This document shows, one piece after another, positions 1-6,214 of a stretch of DNA of 14,683 nt. The DNA is taken from the NCBI GenBank assembly GCA_027073945.1, contig JALTEL010000675.1:1-14683 (forward strand), given 5' to 3'. The notes under the pieces were generated by a model that was not told where the DNA came from, did no database searches, and saw only the letters and a list, made by a program, of their open reading frames with translations. Numbering within the stretch: the stretch's first letter is position 1; the number at the start of each line of letters is the position of its first letter. Source of the DNA: Caldifarciminota bacterium. GTDB taxonomy: Bacteria > WOR-3 > Hydrothermia > UBA1063 > CAJXJZ01. Both the position numbers and the translations under genes were made by a program.

Positions 1-109
1 GAAAAATATATCTGTAACCCGTTAATTACATTGGATTTTTTAGCAAGTTACTCCATTTTCGCGCAACATTTAAGTATAAGCTCTTCAAGAATTTGGGGTT
101 CAAAAAGAT

Positions 110-119
110 AATTTATACC
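110..119. repeat. Left copy of 10-bp target-site duplication
   Basis: AATTTATACC at 110-119 is repeated exactly at 512-521. The two copies flank the inverted-repeat-bounded segment 120-511, and the next base differs on each side (T versus G before, A versus T after). An exact 10-bp direct repeat directly outside inverted termini is the normal mark of transposition. Read directly from the sequence. Confidence 0.8.
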
Positions 120-124
120 ACAAG

Positions 125-138
125 TGTCCGGTTAAAAG
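125..138 (+). repeat. Left terminal inverted repeat of mini-IS
   Basis: TGTCCGGTTAAAAG. It pairs with the inverted copy at 493-505 apart from one extra T. It also overlaps the stop codon end of the minus-strand stub frame. Confidence 0.72.
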
Positions 139-374
139 ATGAATAGTTTCAGTTGGTTATATGCCATGGGACGTTGGTTATTATTATGTAAAGTTGCAAG
201 TATTTGAGATAATGGAGAATTTTTTAAAAGGGCGACACTCAGAATCTGTAAAATAGTGTAAAAATTCATAGCACCCAAATTGAAGCGTTTTTTAATGATG
301 ATCCATTTGAAAGAAAGCTTTATCTTCCAATTTGACTGATAATTGAGAAGAAATGCCAACTTTCCATTATACAT
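132..374 (-). pseudogene. 80-codon stub inside mini-IS, probable transposase N-terminus
   Basis: The frame encodes 80 residues beginning MYNGKLAFLL. Its ATG (372-374, minus strand) is preceded by AGGAGG at 383-388 with 8-nt spacing, one of the best ribosome binding sites in the window, so it was probably once a real gene start. The frame ends inside the left terminal inverted repeat. It is about one fifth of a typical DDE transposase, with no catalytic motif. The opening loosely resembles the N-terminal domain found in some IS4-type transposases. That resemblance is weak and the product cannot be named with certainty. A non-transposase passenger is the alternative. Confidence 0.45.
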
Positions 375-379
375 ACTCC

Positions 380-405
380 AATCCTCCTATGCTCTTTTGA
401 GGATT
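380..405 (-). promoter_or_regulatory. Hairpin masking the ribosome binding site of the IS stub gene
   Basis: AATCCTC (380-386) and GAGGATT (399-405) form a perfect 7-bp stem with a 12-nt loop. On the minus-strand transcript the 3' arm is GAGGAUU and covers most of the AGGAGG site (383-388) before the ATG at 374. Sequestering a transposase ribosome binding site is a known way for insertion sequences to avoid activation by read-through transcription. Whether it acts that way here is inferred. Confidence 0.5.
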
Positions 406-492
406 ATGACCCAAATCAGTGTTTCAAGTCGATAACAACTATTTATTGCGAATTCACACATTATATTCAATACTTATACCTTATCTTCTCTA

Positions 493-505
493 CTTTTACC
501 GGACA
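493..505 (-). repeat. Right terminal inverted repeat of mini-IS
   Basis: CTTTTACCGGACA on the + strand, i.e. TGTCCGGTAAAAG on the minus strand. It matches the left repeat with a single one-base gap and lies 6 bp inside the right target duplication. Confidence 0.72.
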
Positions 506-511
506 GTAGTG

Positions 512-521
512 AATTTATACC
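512..521. repeat. Right copy of 10-bp target-site duplication
   Basis: AATTTATACC, identical to 110-119. It abuts the start of the IS481-type transposase relic, so the mini-IS appears to have inserted at or in an older element. Confidence 0.8.
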
Positions 522-963
522 TTTATTAAAGCCATTGGCTTTTTATTTTCTTTTTTGAATGATCGGGTGATATCTTTTACGAGGAACATGGGATCAAGTT
601 GTTAAGATTTTTAACGGACAGGGGAACTGTTTTCTGTGGCAACTGGGGGCATCATTACTACTTATACATGGCGGTAGAAAATATTGATCATATCAAGATG
701 ACGATCCTCTTCCTACAAATAAAAAGGATTTGTAAGAGGTTCTAAAGGACGGTGCTCAATGATTTTTGTCAGGCGGCACTTCGAAGAAAGCTTTATGATC
801 CCCTTGAGGCGTTACAGAAGGATGCGGATGGATAAGAGTGTAGAGTGTACATAGTGAGCACTATTATGGAAAAATACCAATGCGTGCATTCATCAACACA
901 TTACACTTTGCAAAGGAGAAAATGGTAGGACATGATTTTTTTAATCAATGTGTAGAAAAATAA
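513..963 (+). pseudogene. Decayed IS481-family transposase (integrase core relic)
   Basis: Translation across three frames recovers the rve-type integrase core and C-terminus of an IS481-like transposase. NDRVI is read at 558-572. After a frameshift, FYEEHG, then LTDRGT (from 611; its D is a catalytic aspartate candidate) and FCG follow. Next come ENIDH, an ICKRF-stop-RTVLND block corresponding to the usual ICERFHKTILNEF (the glutamate is replaced by lysine), RRKLYDPLEALQKDADG and a stop. A second frameshift near 835-856 restores YYGKIPMRAF through VEK and a TAA at 961-963. Two shifts, in-frame stops and loss of the catalytic glutamate make it dead. It lies 170 bp upstream of the first polysaccharide gene, suggesting that transposition shaped this boundary. 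The first 45 bp are a poor match. Confidence 0.82.
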
Positions 964-1037
964 TGACCACGTCAGATATAATTTTGCCTTTTCCAGTTAA
1001 AGGAATTTGGGCTCTGCTCTGCCCCGTTTTCTTCGAG

Positions 1038-1067
1038 CGGAGCCTGCCAACATGTTGGCAGGCTCCG
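1038..1067. repeat. Perfect 30-bp palindrome upstream of the first gene
   Basis: CGGAGCCTGCCAACA (1038-1052) is followed at once by its exact reverse complement (1053-1067), giving 15 pairs if extruded, or about 13 pairs with a 4-nt loop. It lies 66 bp before the first gene start. No T-run follows closely on either strand, so it is not a standard intrinsic terminator, although a short TTTT comes about 11 nt after it. The sequence 1016-1022 (GCTCTGC) can also pair, with one G-T wobble, with 1037-1043, which would compete with the palindrome. Candidate roles are a factor-dependent or attenuating hairpin, a dimeric protein site, or a dispersed REP/MITE-like repeat. Confidence 0.6.
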
Positions 1068-1092
1068 AAAGATTACCTTTTCCGTAAAAGTT

Positions 1093-1143
1093 ATGAGCAC
1101 TTCTATAGACAAAAAATCAGCAGGGCCAGTTAATGCCACGTAG
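1093..1143 (+). other. 16-codon leader-like ORF overlapping the polymerase start
   Basis: ATG at 1093 opens MSTSIDKKSAGPVNAT and stops at TAG 1141-1143, 8 bp past the next gene's ATG, in a different frame. Its composition looks like an ordinary cytoplasmic N-terminus ahead of a membrane protein. It could be a short leader peptide, the original polymerase N-terminus separated by a one-base indel, or chance. No strong ribosome binding site precedes it. Confidence 0.25.
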
Positions 1144-2656
1144 TTTTGAAATGCGAGTTAGCACAAAACGAGCTGCTTCTCCCAATTGGTGGTGGATCGT
1201 ATTATCGGGAATTTTGCTGGGCATACTATTATCCATGGTTGGATTTCGTCTGGAGGGTGGGGCACTGGCAGTGTTAGCCTTTGCACCTCTTTATCTTAGT
1301 TTCGACCGTAAGCTAAAACCTGATTTATTTTTTGGCCCAGGTTTGATGGTTTATCTATACCATGTACTTGGTTATGCGCTGGGTCCGTTGGCTCAACGTT
1401 ATATAATTGGCTCAGAAAAATTCATTGAAGAAGGGTTCGTTCCGGCGCAGTGGGGAGCGGTGATTGGTTTGTGTACATTTGCTCTTATCTTCCCCAAAGT
1501 ATTTCAATCGGGCAGCCATCGAAGAGGAAACAAAAACTATGGTAATTTCCAGAAGAACTCCGCTGGTCCCTTTTGTTTTACAGACATTGATTGGAAAAGA
1601 TTTACGTTAGTATTACTTGGATGGACAGTATTTATTGTGGTTGTTGGTTTTGTTACGGGTGCTTATCGGCGCTTGGGAAATCCAGTTCAGGCCAGCATTG
1701 GATTGCAATCTCTGGTAGCAATGTTTATTCAGTCACGTGTTGTTGTGTGGTTTTTTCTGGGGTATGCTGCTATTCGTTTCGGGCGAAAATGGGCTCGATT
1801 ATGGTTTGTTTTTTTTCTTACCTATTCGGCCTATTCTTTTCTCGATGGCTCCAGGGGGTGGGTTGCCTATGCAATGCTATACTCTACGGGTGGAGCTGCA
1901 GTAGCCGGATATTCCCGAAAGAAGTTATTATATATTGTTATTGCATTTGTTGTTATTTTCGCTCCATTCGCTAGTATTGTATCCAATTATAGAATATTTT
2001 ATAGAGAAGATATTTATAGCTTTTCTGATCGGATTCACTATTTTGGTATTGCTATAAATTACTTTTCAGGGAATAATCTGAGGTCTATAGACTGGTTAGA
2101 TACAATTTTGGACCAAAGCACAGCTCACACGGTTGATCTTATATTTCTGTTTACACCAAGTGTTATCCCATATTCTGGCTTTGATAAGCTGGAACGGATA
2201 CCATATATTTTTGTTCCTCGGATCCTTTTACCTAATCAACCAAAACTTGAAACTGGTGGTGAGATTGCTTTTTTTTACCAAGTGGTGAATAACCCTGCAA
2301 TGGCGAATGACCCCAGGCAAGGAGCAGGTAACTACACGCCTACAGTGGGTGATGGTTACCGGCGCTTTGGTTGGATAGGTATTCCTGTACTTTATGCTTT
2401 GCAAGCAGTAATATTTGGTTTTCTGTTACGCTGGACATGGGAGAAGAAAGAACGGATTGACCGATTGGCAATGGCTCTATGGTTATTATGGACAATGACG
2501 GGAGTCTGGAGTATGCCATTGTTGGATCTGTTTTATACTGTAGGCTGGACCATACCTAAGTATTTTTTCTTCTTCTGGTTTTTAAATTGGATTTCAAATC
2601 GTTTTGCGAGGAAAAGGCGTGTCAGATTTTTCAAGGAAGCCCCTGGAATTTCTTAG
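1133..2656 (+). CDS. wzy: Putative Wzy-type O-antigen/oligosaccharide repeat-unit polymerase
   Basis: A 507-residue polytopic inner-membrane protein. Hydrophobic segments lie near residues 20-37, 42-57, 68-85, 106-122, 157-178, 190-212, 222-238, 245-284 (probably two), 414-433, 445-462 and 470-488. A long hydrophilic loop covers about 285-412 and ends in GDGYRRFGWIG (406-416), the block that typically precedes a late membrane helix in oligosaccharide repeat polymerases. DGSRG at 238-242 is also typical. Wzy enzymes join undecaprenyl-linked repeat units on the periplasmic face. They share topology more than sequence, so the call rests on length, topology, these motifs and the glycosyltransferase neighbours. 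The ATG at 1133 has a poor ribosome binding site. Met7 (1151) or a frameshifted extension from 1093 are alternative starts. A ligase of the Wzy/WaaL superfamily is the main alternative function. Confidence 0.72.
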   Translation: MPRSFEMRVSTKRAASPNWWWIVLSGILLGILLSMVGFRLEGGALAVLAFAPLYLSFDRKLKPDLFFGPGLMVYLYHVLGYALGPLAQRYIIGSEKFIEEGFVPAQWGAVIGLCTFALIFPKVFQSGSHRRGNKNYGNFQKNSAGPFCFTDIDWKRFTLVLLGWTVFIVVVGFVTGAYRRLGNPVQASIGLQSLVAMFIQSRVVVWFFLGYAAIRFGRKWARLWFVFFLTYSAYSFLDGSRGWVAYAMLYSTGGAAVAGYSRKKLLYIVIAFVVIFAPFASIVSNYRIFYREDIYSFSDRIHYFGIAINYFSGNNLRSIDWLDTILDQSTAHTVDLIFLFTPSVIPYSGFDKLERIPYIFVPRILLPNQPKLETGGEIAFFYQVVNNPAMANDPRQGAGNYTPTVGDGYRRFGWIGIPVLYALQAVIFGFLLRWTWEKKERIDRLAMALWLLWTMTGVWSMPLLDLFYTVGWTIPKYFFFFWFLNWISNRFARKRRVRFFKEAPGIS

Positions 2657-2728
2657 TAGAGTTGATTTTAGTATGGCAGGCTGAAATATGATGTTGCATT
2701 TCTGCATTACTTGGAGGGTTTAATCTAA

Positions 2729-3688
2729 ATGGTTAAATCGTCTTCTTCTACTTTCGACTGGCCACTAATATGCCCTGATTGTGGCAAACTTTTGGCTAAA
2801 AGTTCTAAATCGTATTTATGCCGTGGCTGTGGTAGAGTTTATAATATTATAGATGATGTAGTTCAATTTGTTCCCGAAGATCCTTTTTATGAGAACCGAT
2901 ACGCGCCACAACCTTTGCATTTTTTGCCGAACAAAAATACTCTTTGGGGGCGAGCGCTATTATATTTGGTTAGTATGCATTATTTTTGGTATATTCAAAA
3001 ATACATTCCCAGAGGTTCTCGGATATTGGATGTAGCTGGTGGTGCTGGTTCGTATTATTTGGCGAATCATGGTCAGATGGCAGGCTTGGAAGTTTCCATG
3101 TCTTCTGCTCGAGAGATGGCCAAAATTTACGACTTGACGCTGCAAGCCAGCGCCCTACGTATACCCCTGGCCAATTCCAGTGTGGATGCGATAGTGTCAC
3201 GTTTTTTCTTGGAACATGTTCCCCAGAACGACAAGGCCAGGTTGTTGGCTGAATTTCATCGAGTGTTAAAGCCGGGAGGGTGGTTAATTACTCTTCAGGA
3301 TTGCGATAGTAATAATTTTCTTTGGCGCTGGGCCAAAAAAGATTCTAAATTATTTCGTGAGAGATTTATTGAGAACGATGGTCACTATGGTTTGATGTAT
3401 GCAAGTGAGAATCTTGCCCTTTTCAAAGAAGCTGATTTCGAGATTTTAAGATATTATGCTAGTAACAAGACGCCTTTCGTTAGCCTCTCAATGATTCAAT
3501 GGATGCAACCTTATCGTAACAAATCTTTCTTGGCATCGGTTTTACTGGCTTTAGGTAGTGTGCTTGCTCGTAATAAATGGCTTAATCATGCATACACGTT
3601 TGCAATGACTCTGGTAGATGACATAATGGAGCCCTTTTTGCCGTTAGATCATGCCAGATATCTCTTGGCTGTTTGTCGTGCGATTTAG
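2729..3688 (+). CDS. Class I SAM-dependent methyltransferase with N-terminal zinc ribbon
   Basis: 319 residues. The N-terminus carries two CxxC pairs (C15/C18 and C31/C34, as CPDCG and CRGCG), forming a small zinc-ribbon-like domain followed by VVQFVPED, the Trm112/RlmA-like arrangement seen in many surface-sugar-locus methyltransferases. The Rossmann SAM-binding motif is ILDVAGGAG (99-107). A hydrophobic post-motif strand (VDAIVSRFFLEHV) and HRVLKPGGWL follow, as in Methyltransf_11. It probably methylates a sugar or lipid-linked oligosaccharide, but the acceptor is unknown. The start is supported by GGAGGG at 2713-2718, 10 nt before the ATG. It follows the polymerase after 72 bp, with no obvious terminator between them. 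Methylation could decorate the repeat unit or cap the chain. Confidence 0.85.
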   Translation: MVKSSSSTFDWPLICPDCGKLLAKSSKSYLCRGCGRVYNIIDDVVQFVPEDPFYENRYAPQPLHFLPNKNTLWGRALLYLVSMHYFWYIQKYIPRGSRILDVAGGAGSYYLANHGQMAGLEVSMSSAREMAKIYDLTLQASALRIPLANSSVDAIVSRFFLEHVPQNDKARLLAEFHRVLKPGGWLITLQDCDSNNFLWRWAKKDSKLFRERFIENDGHYGLMYASENLALFKEADFEILRYYASNKTPFVSLSMIQWMQPYRNKSFLASVLLALGSVLARNKWLNHAYTFAMTLVDDIMEPFLPLDHARYLLAVCRAI

Positions 3689-3716
3689 AGAAATATTAAC
3701 TTCTGAGGTAGCTTAA

Positions 3717-4778
3717 TTGGATAAGCTTAATAAGCACATACGGATTCTTTTCATTGGTCAGGATTGGCATGGTTCTAATGCTACTTCATTTAAGCGAGCT
3801 TTTCGTGCTTTGGGATGTGATGTTCTGAATATTAACGAATACAACTTTTTTCCCCTTTGGCAATCTTTCACGCTTAGGGGCCTTAGGAAAATGCTTAGAT
3901 TTTTATTTAGAGCTGAGTTTAATCGCGTGTTCGTCCAGGCATTACATAATTTTCATCCGCACTTAATTTTTGTTTTTAAAGGTGTTTTTTTGTCCCCATT
4001 ATCATTGGAGGAAGTTCATAGAATAGGAGCAGTATTATTTGGTTTCTATCCGGACCGATTTCCTTTCGATGACTATCGCGCTGCTGGGAATAGCTTTGAA
4101 CGCTGTTTGCCATTGTATGATGTTATGTTCACTCCAAAAAGCTTTCATCTTGATAAATTATCGCTTGCTGGTGCACGCATGGTAGAGTTTTTGCCTTACG
4201 CTTATGATCCATGGTGTCATTTCCCTGTTAATCTTAGTTTGGAAGAGAAGCAGAAATTTGATTCTGAAGTTGCTTTTATAGGGACTTGGGAGAAAAAAAG
4301 GGCTGGTATTCTAGAAAGTTTAGTATCGAAAGGTTTCCACCATAGATTGGTTATTTGGGGAAATCAATGGGAGAAGCTTTCGGCAGACTCTCCATTGCGA
4401 AAATTTGTAAAATTTAAACCTGCAAATGGGATGACTCAGGCTAAAGTTTTTGGAGCTACTAAGATAGCCTTAGCATTTTTGATGCCATTTGATATTCATA
4501 CAGCTCGTTCTTTCGAAATTCCGGCATTTGAGACTTTTATGTTGGCCGAGCGTACGGTTGAACATACTATGTTTTTTGAAGAGGGTAAAGAAATAGCCTG
4601 CTTTGAAGATGTTGTAGAATTACGCGATAAAATCGATTATTACTTAGCTCACGATGACGAGAGAAAAGCTATAGCCCGCGCAGGGTATGAAAAGGTGACT
4701 AAAGGTGGAAATTCTTATATTGATAGAGCAAAACGCGTGCTTGAAGTTTATAGGGAAATTGCAAATAGAAAGCCATGA
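3717..4778 (+). CDS. CgeB-like family 1 glycosyltransferase (TTG start)
   Basis: 353 residues, GT-B type. The N-terminal half begins IRILFIGQDW (8-17). The C-terminal half has the CgeB/Glyco_trans_1_2 signature: EVAFIGTWEKKR (184-195), a strand-loop WGNQW, then HTARSFEIPA (261-270), AER and FFEEGKEI (286-293), ending in helix YYLAHDDER...AGYE. Related proteins transfer sugars in spore-coat and surface polysaccharide pathways. The donor here is unknown, and the enzyme should act in the cytoplasm. The start is TTG at 3717, 8 nt after GAGG (3705-3708). The conserved first beta strand begins within a few residues, so a later start is unlikely. Its stop overlaps the next gene's ATG by 4 bp (ATGA), indicating translational coupling. 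Confidence 0.85.
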   Translation: MDKLNKHIRILFIGQDWHGSNATSFKRAFRALGCDVLNINEYNFFPLWQSFTLRGLRKMLRFLFRAEFNRVFVQALHNFHPHLIFVFKGVFLSPLSLEEVHRIGAVLFGFYPDRFPFDDYRAAGNSFERCLPLYDVMFTPKSFHLDKLSLAGARMVEFLPYAYDPWCHFPVNLSLEEKQKFDSEVAFIGTWEKKRAGILESLVSKGFHHRLVIWGNQWEKLSADSPLRKFVKFKPANGMTQAKVFGATKIALAFLMPFDIHTARSFEIPAFETFMLAERTVEHTMFFEEGKEIACFEDVVELRDKIDYYLAHDDERKAIARAGYEKVTKGGNSYIDRAKRVLEVYREIANRKP

Positions 4779-5971
4779 ATAGTGCTAAATCTAACGATAA
4801 TCCAGTAAAGTTGGCTATCATCGCCAGTCACTTTATTCAATATCAAGCCCCATTATGGCGGGCTTTAGCCAAGCGGCCAGAGCTTAATGTAAGAGTTTAT
4901 TATTTATCAGATCATGGTCGGCGTCCTGGTTTAGATCGTCAGTTTGGAGAGGTATTTCAATGGGACATTCCTTTGGATACAGGGTATAATTGGGAGCTAT
5001 TGCCCGGCGCCATGGGTGTCTCCCCTGGAAGTCATGCCTGGAAATGGAACTTTGAACCGGCTCGGCTTGTTTTTAACAATGTTTCGGATGTTTACTTCCG
5101 CAGTGATTATGCCTCACCCGGTGCTATTGCTTTTTTTTATGCGGGATTAGTAAAAAAAGTTCCTATTCTTTATCGGGGTGAAACCACTCTGAAGCACGAA
5201 AACAAATCTAAATCTTTTCTGAAAAGGTTTTTGCTTTCACCTGTCTTCAAACGTCAGGTTTGGGGATTAGCCATAGGAAAGCTTGCATTTGAATATATCA
5301 CTACTTTAGGCGTTCCTCGTCCCCGTATTTTTTTGTCCCCTTATAATGTAAATACAGACTATTGGGAGAAGGCTGCACAGAAATTTTTGCCAAAGCGTGC
5401 ACGGTTGCGGCAACAATTAGGTTTACCAGTAGATGCTCCAGTAGTGCTTTTTTGTGGGAAATTGATCCCCAAAAAAAGACCTCTTGATTTGGCGAAGGCT
5501 ATGTGTGTTTTGTCGGAGCAGCGTGAGTTGTCACTGGTTGTGGTCGGCACCGGCGAGCAACTTGATGAAATGAAAAAGTTGGCTGGCAGATGCCCAAGGT
5601 TACACACATATTTTGCCGGGTTTGTGAATCAAACACAGTTACCAGAATTTTATGCGATGGCTGATATATTGAGTTTACCCTCAGGAGGTACTGAAACATG
5701 GGGACTGGTCGTAAATGAGGCCATGTATTTTGGAATTATACCCGTGGTGAGTGATATGGTGGGATGCGCTCCTGATCTGGTCGAAGGCGTGGGAGAGATC
5801 CATCCAGTTGGAGATATTCAAACCCTTGCAGAAAGCATCGCCCTTGTTTTAGACGATCTACCACAACGGAGGAAACTTATTTCTTCTCGTATCGCATTAT
5901 ATTCTCAGGACCGAGCTGTGCAAGGTATTGTCGATGCCGCATTAGAAGCAGGGAAAGATAATGCTGTCTAA
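4775..5971 (+). CDS. GT4 family glycosyltransferase
   Basis: 398 residues, GT-B fold. The N-terminal acceptor domain opens KLAIIASHFIQYQAPLWRAL (12-31), a signature of a GT4 subgroup common in polysaccharide loci. The C-terminal nucleotide-sugar domain has FCGKLIPKKRP (226-236), VVGTGEQ (256-262), a YAMADIL segment and the retaining E-x7-E motif at E307/E315 (ETWGLVVNE). All expected landmarks are intact. It probably uses a UDP- or GDP-sugar at the cytoplasmic membrane face to extend the lipid-linked unit, and its specificity cannot be read from sequence. It overlaps the upstream CgeB-like gene by 4 bp. Its last codons overlap another potential start (5961) that opens the decayed sequence following it. 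Confidence 0.9.
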   Translation: MNSAKSNDNPVKLAIIASHFIQYQAPLWRALAKRPELNVRVYYLSDHGRRPGLDRQFGEVFQWDIPLDTGYNWELLPGAMGVSPGSHAWKWNFEPARLVFNNVSDVYFRSDYASPGAIAFFYAGLVKKVPILYRGETTLKHENKSKSFLKRFLLSPVFKRQVWGLAIGKLAFEYITTLGVPRPRIFLSPYNVNTDYWEKAAQKFLPKRARLRQQLGLPVDAPVVLFCGKLIPKKRPLDLAKAMCVLSEQRELSLVVVGTGEQLDEMKKLAGRCPRLHTYFAGFVNQTQLPEFYAMADILSLPSGGTETWGLVVNEAMYFGIIPVVSDMVGCAPDLVEGVGEIHPVGDIQTLAESIALVLDDLPQRRKLISSRIALYSQDRAVQGIVDAALEAGKDNAV

Positions 5972-6214
5972 TCGAAAAGATCAAAGACGTGGCCAAAATG
6001 GATGCAACTTTTCCCAGATGAATCATGCTACTCCAAGCCTTCCGGGCACCATTTGGGGCAAAATGCCTGTTTTGGGTTCGAATCCCTACCCTATTTGGAG
6101 ATGGTTCTGATTATGAGAGATTTTATTACTAAAACTGCTACATTTTTTACACACCTCGTAAGCATCAACCAAGTGTTGTGCATACCAACCTCCCTCCGAA
6201 AAAAATATCGATAG
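5961..6214 (+). pseudogene. Decayed coding sequence between two GT4 genes, function unknown
   Basis: An ATG at 5961, after a GGGAAA ribosome-binding-like stretch and overlapping the upstream gene by 11 bp, opens 49 residues (MLSNRKDQRR...MPVLGSNPYPIWRWF) to TGA 6108-6110. Shifting one frame at about 6097 continues GDGSDYERFYY, a stop at 6130, then NCYIFYTPRKHQPSVVHTNL up to the next gene. The protein-like composition across one frameshift and one stop suggests a dead or truncated gene rather than a spacer. I do not recognise the family. The string GGGTTCGAATCCC (6073-6085) mimics a tRNA T-arm, but no acceptor or anticodon arm can be built. Confidence 0.35.

Larger units (their letters stand above)
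120..511 (-). mobile_element. Internally deleted insertion sequence (392 bp) with TIRs and TSD
   Basis: The segment is bounded by near-terminal inverted repeats. TGTCCGGTTAAAAG lies at 125-138, and the reverse complement of TGTCCGGTAAAAG lies at 493-505, differing by one T. Both begin 5-6 bases inside the exact 10-bp duplication AATTTATACC. Inside is one minus-strand reading frame (132-374) starting behind an AGGAGG ribosome binding site close to the right end, the usual position of a transposase start. At 392 bp it is far too short for a full transposase, so it is a deletion derivative or MITE-like relic. A 10-bp duplication and a start resembling M-x-x-GK-x-x-F fit IS4-type elements, but that family call is an inference. 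Positions 1-109 outside it show nothing recognisable. Confidence 0.72.

Noticed and set aside
670..677. GGCGGTAG, matching the first 8 bases of the ops/JUMPstart core (RfaH recruitment)
   Set aside because: The next bases (AAAA) do not continue the GCGTG part. It lies inside the transposase relic, encoding M-A-V-E-N, and no wider JUMPstart sequence surrounds it.
977..982. Perfect TATAAT, possible -10 box for the operon
   Set aside because: No acceptable -35 hexamer occurs at 16-18 bp spacing (the region reads TAGAAAAA), and there is no extended -10. In an AT-rich stretch this is weak evidence, so it was not listed as a promoter.
948..1133. 61-codon ORF upstream of the polymerase
   Set aside because: It begins within the transposase relic in another frame, runs through the palindrome and has no ribosome binding site or recognisable motif.
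6073..6085. GGGTTCGAATCCC looks like a tRNA T-arm
   Set aside because: Only the T-loop and three stem pairs fit. The outer stem is mismatched, and no acceptor, D or anticodon arm can be placed upstream, so it is probably chance within decayed coding sequence.
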